A stretch of 64,000 nucleotides of DNA from Namhaeicola litoreus (GTDB taxonomy: Bacteria > Bacteroidota > Bacteroidia > Flavobacteriales > Flavobacteriaceae): positions 434,001-498,000 of the forward strand of contig NZ_JBHTMY010000003.1 in NCBI RefSeq assembly GCF_042679565.1, in the 5' to 3' direction. Numbering within the stretch: position 1 is the first letter of the stretch; the number at the start of each line of letters is the position of its first letter. A model generated the notes under the pieces. It saw only the letters and a program-made list of their open reading frames with translations, searched no databases and was not told where the DNA came from. The position numbers were made by a program, and so were the translations under genes. Shown here one piece after another: positions 59,967 through 64,000 of the stretch.

Positions 59967-61331
59967 ATGATAAATAAAAAAACGGTAAGAATCCTATTCA
60001 CATTTCTGCTATTTTTTATAGTTGTTGAAATGGTAGCACAAATAGATAGCCAAAAGATCAACGTAGATGAATATTTATACGACATCGCAAATTCACCCTC
60101 GGCAGATAACATTGAAAAAGATATTGTGAAATTGGTAAGTTTTGGTACAAGACATACACTTTCTGATACCGTGTCAAACACGCGTGGTATTGGTGCAGCG
60201 AGAAGATCTATAAAAGCGAGTTTTGATCAGATTTCAAAAGATTGCGGGAATTGTTTAGATGTATCTTACCACAAAGAATTGGCAAAAGCAGATAATAGAA
60301 GAATCACCAAAGACACCTGGATCGTGAACGTCCTTGCTGTTCAAAAAGGAACGCTTTATCCGAATCGGTATGTTATTATGTCGGGTGATATTGATTCAAG
60401 AGTAAGTGATCCCAATAATTTCACAAGCGATTCTCCGGGTGCGAATGACAATGCTTCTGGTATGGCCGGAACTATTGAAGCAGCAAGGGTTTTATCTAAG
60501 TATAAATTTCCTGTTTCTGTCATTTTTGTCGGATTATCAGGTGAGGAGCAGGGTCTTTACGGCGGAAAATTTCTGGCAGAAACTTTTAAGGAGAAAGGGT
60601 ATGATATAATAGGGGTTCTTAATAACGATATGATTAGTAATATTGAAGGCGTTGATGGTGTTATTGAAAATAATAGTTTCAGAATTTTTTCTGAAGCGAT
60701 CTCTATGAATTTAACCGAACAACAAAAAAGTGCAATGCGATTTTACGGTGGGGAAGTAGATGGGCCTTCGAGACAATTGGCACGTTACATCGCCTCTTTA
60801 ACCCAGAAATATATGACAAACCTAGAGCCAATCATGGTGTATAGATTAGACAGATTTGGGAGAGGAGGGCATCACAAACCTTTTAATGACATTGGTTTTC
60901 CGGGGGTAAGAATTATGGAAACTCATGAGAATTACAATCGTCAACACCAAGATATTCGAGTAGAAAATGGTATTTCTTATGGCGATGTTATTGAAGGTGT
61001 GAATTTTGATTATGCCGCGAAATTAACAGGTGTAAATGCGATAACTCTTGCTGCATTGGCAAGTGCTGCAGAGCAACCCAAAAATGTAAAAATAAAAGGA
61101 GCTGTAGAGTCATCGGCTCAACTCAATTGGGATATGAGCAGCGATAAACATTTAAAAGGTTATAAGGTTTATTGGAGGAAAACGACAGATGCTACTTGGC
61201 AGAATAGTAAGTATGTTGGCAAAGTATCTTCATATGAATTTAAAAATCTAGTGATTGATAACTATTTATTTGGTGTGGCAAGTGTAGCAGAAAACGGAGC
61301 AGAAAGTGTCGTAGTTTTTCCGGGGAACTAG
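59967..61331 (+). CDS. M28 family metallopeptidase with C-terminal Fn3-like domain
   Basis: Secreted aminopeptidase of 454 residues. Signal peptide about 1-26. The two-zinc M28 core shows SPGANDNASGMAG (metal Asp, about 155-167), LSGEEQGLYGG (catalytic and metal Glu) and LNNDMISN. The last 90 residues (PKNVKIKGAVESSAQLNWDMS onward) form an Fn3-like sandwich, often used for substrate or surface binding. It follows the aldolase gene by ten bases. Confidence 0.93.
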   Translation: MINKKTVRILFTFLLFFIVVEMVAQIDSQKINVDEYLYDIANSPSADNIEKDIVKLVSFGTRHTLSDTVSNTRGIGAARRSIKASFDQISKDCGNCLDVSYHKELAKADNRRITKDTWIVNVLAVQKGTLYPNRYVIMSGDIDSRVSDPNNFTSDSPGANDNASGMAGTIEAARVLSKYKFPVSVIFVGLSGEEQGLYGGKFLAETFKEKGYDIIGVLNNDMISNIEGVDGVIENNSFRIFSEAISMNLTEQQKSAMRFYGGEVDGPSRQLARYIASLTQKYMTNLEPIMVYRLDRFGRGGHHKPFNDIGFPGVRIMETHENYNRQHQDIRVENGISYGDVIEGVNFDYAAKLTGVNAITLAALASAAEQPKNVKIKGAVESSAQLNWDMSSDKHLKGYKVYWRKTTDATWQNSKYVGKVSSYEFKNLVIDNYLFGVASVAENGAESVVVFPGN

Positions 61332-61374
61332 TTTGTAATGTTTTGGCTGGTTTACGACCAAGGACACAAAACGA

Positions 61375-61995
61375 ATGTATATGAAAAAAATAATTTTTCT
61401 TTTACTGTGTTATGTAATTTCAGTTAATTTGACAGCACAGAAAACAAATAAAAACATTATGAATAATAAAGAAGTCGCAATTTTTGGAAATGGATGCTTT
61501 TGGTGTACAGAAGCTATTTTTATGCAATTAAAGGGGGTTGAATCTGTACTGCCCGGTTATTCTGGTGGGAAAATTAAAAACCCCAGTTATAAGGAGGTGT
61601 GTACAGGTAATACAGGCCACGCAGAGGTAATTCAAATTACTTTTGATCCTAAAATCATTAGTTTTAGAGAACTGTTAGAAGTGTTTTTTTATACGCATGA
61701 TCCAACAACACTGAACAGACAAGGAAATGATGTTGGCACTCAGTATAGATCAGCAATTTTTTACAAAAGTCAAAATCAAAAGGCCGAAGCTGAAAAAATA
61801 ATTAAACAGCTAGAATCTGAAGATGTTTATGATAATAAAATTGTGACTGAAATCACCGCTTTCGATGTCTTTTACCCTGCTGAAGATTATCATCAGAATT
61901 ATTATAACAACAATAAGGATCAACCATATTGCAGAGCAGTGATTAATCCAAAACTGGATAAATTCGTCAAAAAATATCAGTCAAAATTAAAATAA
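61375..61995 (+). CDS. msrA: Peptide methionine sulfoxide reductase A, exported
   Basis: Repairs methionine-S-sulfoxide in proteins. Active-site motif GNGCFWCTEA with C41, and a recycling Cys near the end (PYCRAVINPK). A hydrophobic N-terminus (about 4-21, ending TAQ) indicates export to the periplasm, so this is an envelope-type MsrA. The start may be the first ATG or the one two codons later. The small membrane gene follows after two bases. Confidence 0.95.
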   Translation: MYMKKIIFLLLCYVISVNLTAQKTNKNIMNNKEVAIFGNGCFWCTEAIFMQLKGVESVLPGYSGGKIKNPSYKEVCTGNTGHAEVIQITFDPKIISFRELLEVFFYTHDPTTLNRQGNDVGTQYRSAIFYKSQNQKAEAEKIIKQLESEDVYDNKIVTEITAFDVFYPAEDYHQNYYNNNKDQPYCRAVINPKLDKFVKKYQSKLK

Positions 61996-61997
61996 AA

Positions 61998-62261
61998 ATG
62001 GGCTATTTTGATAAAGAATTTTCTAAGCGGCAACTTCTTTTCATGGGCTTGTTTTTTGATTTAATTGGAATGATTTCCTATGTTTTTCCACCCATAGATA
62101 TAGTTTGGGCGCCACTTTCAGCCTGGTTGATGACAAAATTACACAAAGGGAATTTGGGTAAAATTGGGGGTATCTTTTCTTTTGTAGAAGAAATTTTACC
62201 TTTTGATTTTATACCTTCTTTTACCTTGGTTTGGATGTATAAATTTTATTTCAAGAAGTAA
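61998..62261 (+). CDS. Small membrane protein, unknown (87 residues)
   Basis: Two to three hydrophobic segments (LLFMGLFFDLIGMISYVF, DIVWAPLSAWLM, FIPSFTLVWMYKFYF) with the motif FSFVEEILPFDFIPSFT. It resembles conserved small membrane proteins of flavobacteria but I cannot name the family. Packed 2 bases after msrA, so co-transcribed. Confidence 0.7.
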   Translation: MGYFDKEFSKRQLLFMGLFFDLIGMISYVFPPIDIVWAPLSAWLMTKLHKGNLGKIGGIFSFVEEILPFDFIPSFTLVWMYKFYFKK

Positions 62262-62271
62262 AAAGACATGA

Positions 62272-62568
62272 TTACGATTTGATAAAATTGAATCTACTCC
62301 ACATTTTTTTAGAAAAATTCCAGAAAAACTCTTTTTGACCAAACAAGGTACCGATAATAATCAGAGTAAATTGATAAACAAAAAAAACGATTAGTACTCG
62401 CAGAGGCCAAAAAATTAATGGATGGGTTGTTTCTTGGTTAAGTCCAATAAAATTTAATAGTGGCTTCGCTACATAAACGGCTAGAGAACCGTTTAAGGAA
62501 AAAACTAAAATGATTATGGCTAACTGAAAGTCCGATTGAATATTCCAGCGTTCTTTAAATTTTTTCAA
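62272..62568 (-). CDS. DUF6787 family membrane protein
   Basis: A 98-residue protein with the pattern KFKERWNIQSDFQLAIIILVFSLNGSLAVYV, two membrane helices (about 15-38 and 55-75), and a charged, aromatic C-terminus (FFWNFSKKMWSRF). Function unknown. Convergent with the preceding small gene. Confidence 0.75.
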   Translation of the reverse strand: MKKFKERWNIQSDFQLAIIILVFSLNGSLAVYVAKPLLNFIGLNQETTHPLIFWPLRVLIVFFVYQFTLIIIGTLFGQKEFFWNFSKKMWSRFNFIKS

Positions 62569-62636
62569 ATCAAAATTTTTGACAAAAGTAAGAATGCTAT
62601 CTGATTAAAAAAAATCACTTTGCCAATTAAAAAAAA

Positions 62637-62669
62637 TGTCCTCAAATAGCTGGACACTATTTGAGGACA
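62637..62669 (-). terminator. Terminator of the DUF937 gene
   Basis: TGTCCTCAAATAG and CTATTTGAGGACA pair perfectly over 13 bp with a 7-base loop. On the minus strand a T run follows, 22 bases after the DUF937 stop. Confidence 0.92.
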
Positions 62670-62690
62670 ATACAATTTTTCACTTTTTTA

Positions 62691-63326
62691 TTACGATAAA
62701 AGGTTATTTAATAGATTCCCTATTATACCTTGACTGTTTCCTTTTTGTTTAAATTTATTTGCTAAATCATCAATTGTGTCGTCATTATGATCAAAATCTT
62801 GAATCTTTGCCGCTGTTTGAACGTATTCATCATCATCATCTAGTAAACTTCCCAATAAGCCGCTTAAACTATTTTCATCAGAAACTTTATTCGACATGGC
62901 ATTTTTTCCAAGATATCCCATCACAACCGGTGCAGCCATTTTCATAATCTGGCTAGCCATAGCAGGGTCGATATTACTTGTTTTTCCTAAAACTTCTGCG
63001 GCATTATTTGTCTGTCCGCCAAAAACATGATTTAAAATATTTCCTCCGTCTTGAAGAACGTTATCATCTATATTGCTTCCTCCCAAAACGCTGGAAAGAT
63101 TTTCTAGTAACGCGCCGGAACTGTGATTGCTATTTGCAAGTGCTTTTAATAAGCCTGCTGCTCCTTCACTTTTTGTAGCATTATTTTTCATTGCTCCCAT
63201 GATCATCGGAAGTGCTGCACCAAAAGCGGCTGCAGTACTTGCTTTGTTAAGACCTAATTGTTTGCTTGAACCTTCTATTAGTTCTTTGCCAATCGGTCCG
63301 CTTAATAATTCGTTTAATAAACTCAT
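62691..63326 (-). CDS. DUF937 (YidB-like) protein
   Basis: A 211-residue Ala/Gly/Asn-rich helical protein, with the DUF937 repeats FGAALPMIMGAMKNNA near the start and ASQIMKMAAPVVMGYLGK in the middle, an acidic DDDDE stretch (about 157-163) and a C-terminal GNLLNNLL. No signal peptide. Function unknown in the family. Confidence 0.9.
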   Translation of the reverse strand: MSLLNELLSGPIGKELIEGSSKQLGLNKASTAAAFGAALPMIMGAMKNNATKSEGAAGLLKALANSNHSSGALLENLSSVLGGSNIDDNVLQDGGNILNHVFGGQTNNAAEVLGKTSNIDPAMASQIMKMAAPVVMGYLGKNAMSNKVSDENSLSGLLGSLLDDDDEYVQTAAKIQDFDHNDDTIDDLANKFKQKGNSQGIIGNLLNNLLS

Positions 63327-63455
63327 AATTTTAGATTAATGGTTAGTTGACTAAAAATACGACTTAATTTTGTTATTTTCGTTTCGTTCAATTTTTTGTG
63401 AATAAATCATTGGGACTGTTAATTTTGATAAATTGTTTTAAATTAATTTTTGGGT

Positions 63456-64000
63456 ATGAAGAAAATGGCATTGCATTGGCAGATATTATTGGGTATGGTC
63501 TTAGGGGTTTTAGCTGGCTTCATATTCACTTATTTTGAGGGAGGAAAGGAAATTGTTCAGAACTGGATCAAACCATTCGGAACGATATTTATAAACGCGC
63601 TAAAATTAATTGCGGTTCCGTTGATCCTGGGTTCTTTAATTAAAGGTGTAAGTGATTTGCAGGATATTGCCAAATTGTCAAAAATGGGAGGCAAGACAGT
63701 GTTAATGTATTTATTTACTACCGTTGTCGCTGTAAGCATTGGTCTTTTTTTAGTAAATATAATTAAGCCCGGGAATACTATTACCGAAGAAACAAGGACA
63801 GAACTAGTTAGTAATTACACAGATAGTACCCAGCAATATAAAGATGAAGCAGCAAATCAGCAGGCTTCCGGACCACTACAAGCCTTGATTGATCTAGTAC
63901 CGGAAAACATATTTGATGCCGCAAGTGCCAATAAGAATATGCTTCAGGTTATATTTTTTTCAATTTTTTTTGGAGTAGGTTTAATATTGATACCAGATGA
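63456..64000 (+). CDS. Dicarboxylate/amino acid:cation symporter, 5' part
   Basis: The frame opens at ATG 63456 and runs off the window (about 181 codons). It starts MKKMALHWQILLGMVLGVLAG and continues FGTIFINALKLIAVPLILGSLIKGVSDL, the N-terminal helices of the DAACS (GltP/DctA) family. A soluble insert (about 111-138) with Asn/Gln/Thr-rich sequence follows helix 3. It imports glutamate, aspartate or C4-dicarboxylates with sodium or protons. Confidence 0.9.
   Translation, partial: MKKMALHWQILLGMVLGVLAGFIFTYFEGGKEIVQNWIKPFGTIFINALKLIAVPLILGSLIKGVSDLQDIAKLSKMGGKTVLMYLFTTVVAVSIGLFLVNIIKPGNTITEETRTELVSNYTDSTQQYKDEAANQQASGPLQALIDLVPENIFDAASANKNMLQVIFFSIFFGVGLILIPD

Noticed and set aside
1..64000. 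tRNA, rRNA, insertion sequence or CRISPR array
   Set aside because: All intergenic gaps were read on both strands; no cloverleaf, rRNA-like segment, transposase or regular repeat array was recognised.

Overview
The window is chromosomal DNA of a Bacteroidota bacterium, most likely of the flavobacterial side of the phylum. It is AT-rich, starts rarely have Shine-Dalgarno sites, many promoters fit the Bacteroidota -7 element TAnnTTTG, and the gene content (TamB-like giant, M61, S9 and tricorn-like peptidases, DUF6787, DUF937 and a serine-palmitoyltransferase-like enzyme) is typical. No phage, insertion sequence, CRISPR array, rRNA or tRNA gene was seen. The genus cannot be named from the sequence alone.

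Layout. 1-4.85 kb: end of an RND efflux operon (adaptor, pump, outer-membrane factor). 4.86-7.65 kb (minus): a sulfur operon with a sulfide:quinone oxidoreductase-like flavoprotein, DUF1641, a TusE/DsrC-like carrier and a DsrE-like protein. 7.8-10.4 kb: ligA and a Crp/Fnr regulator. 10.5-13.6 kb (minus): two secreted tandem-rhodanese proteins and a porin, with a second Crp/Fnr gene divergent at 14.0 kb. 14.7-17.5 kb: NTF2-like, YceI and M61 peptidase. 17.5-23.75 kb (minus): a seven-gene operon for a periplasmic polysulfide/thiosulfate reductase-type molybdoenzyme (A, B, C subunits), two half-size YeeE/YedE membrane proteins, and two membrane-anchored rhodanese-fold proteins that lack the catalytic Cys and each have a single Cys as their last residue on an identical tail. 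A 12-heme cytochrome c is divergent. 25.8-37.2 kb: housekeeping genes plus a likely sulfonolipid (capnine) pair, a cysteate-synthase-like enzyme and its acyltransferase partner, then tsaD and TamB. 37.3-41.9 kb: amino-sugar/MurNAc genes (MFS, DeoR, SSS, MurQ). 42-64 kb: cysS, yidD, a regulator, an orphan 85-residue protein, a 490-base non-coding block, a D-threonine aldolase-like enzyme, a PHP-ACT-ACT fusion, xerD, aroQ, a BadF-type kinase, mgsA, peptidases, prfB, an aldolase, msrA and the start of a dicarboxylate/glutamate symporter.

Two things stand out. First, the sulfur island (4.9-25.8 kb) looks like a sulfur relay across the envelope. Its least familiar parts are the two catalytically dead, GGC-tailed rhodanese-fold proteins, which resemble SoxY only in having a terminal swinging-cysteine arm. 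Repeated GTWAC-N4-GTWAC sites in three of its intergenic regions suggest a shared regulator. Second, 45.06-45.48 kb holds three separate stem-loops whose stems differ completely in sequence while their loops share a TCGGGGGAAA core. This is the pattern of a structured RNA (or DNA hairpin) family, and I do not recognise it.
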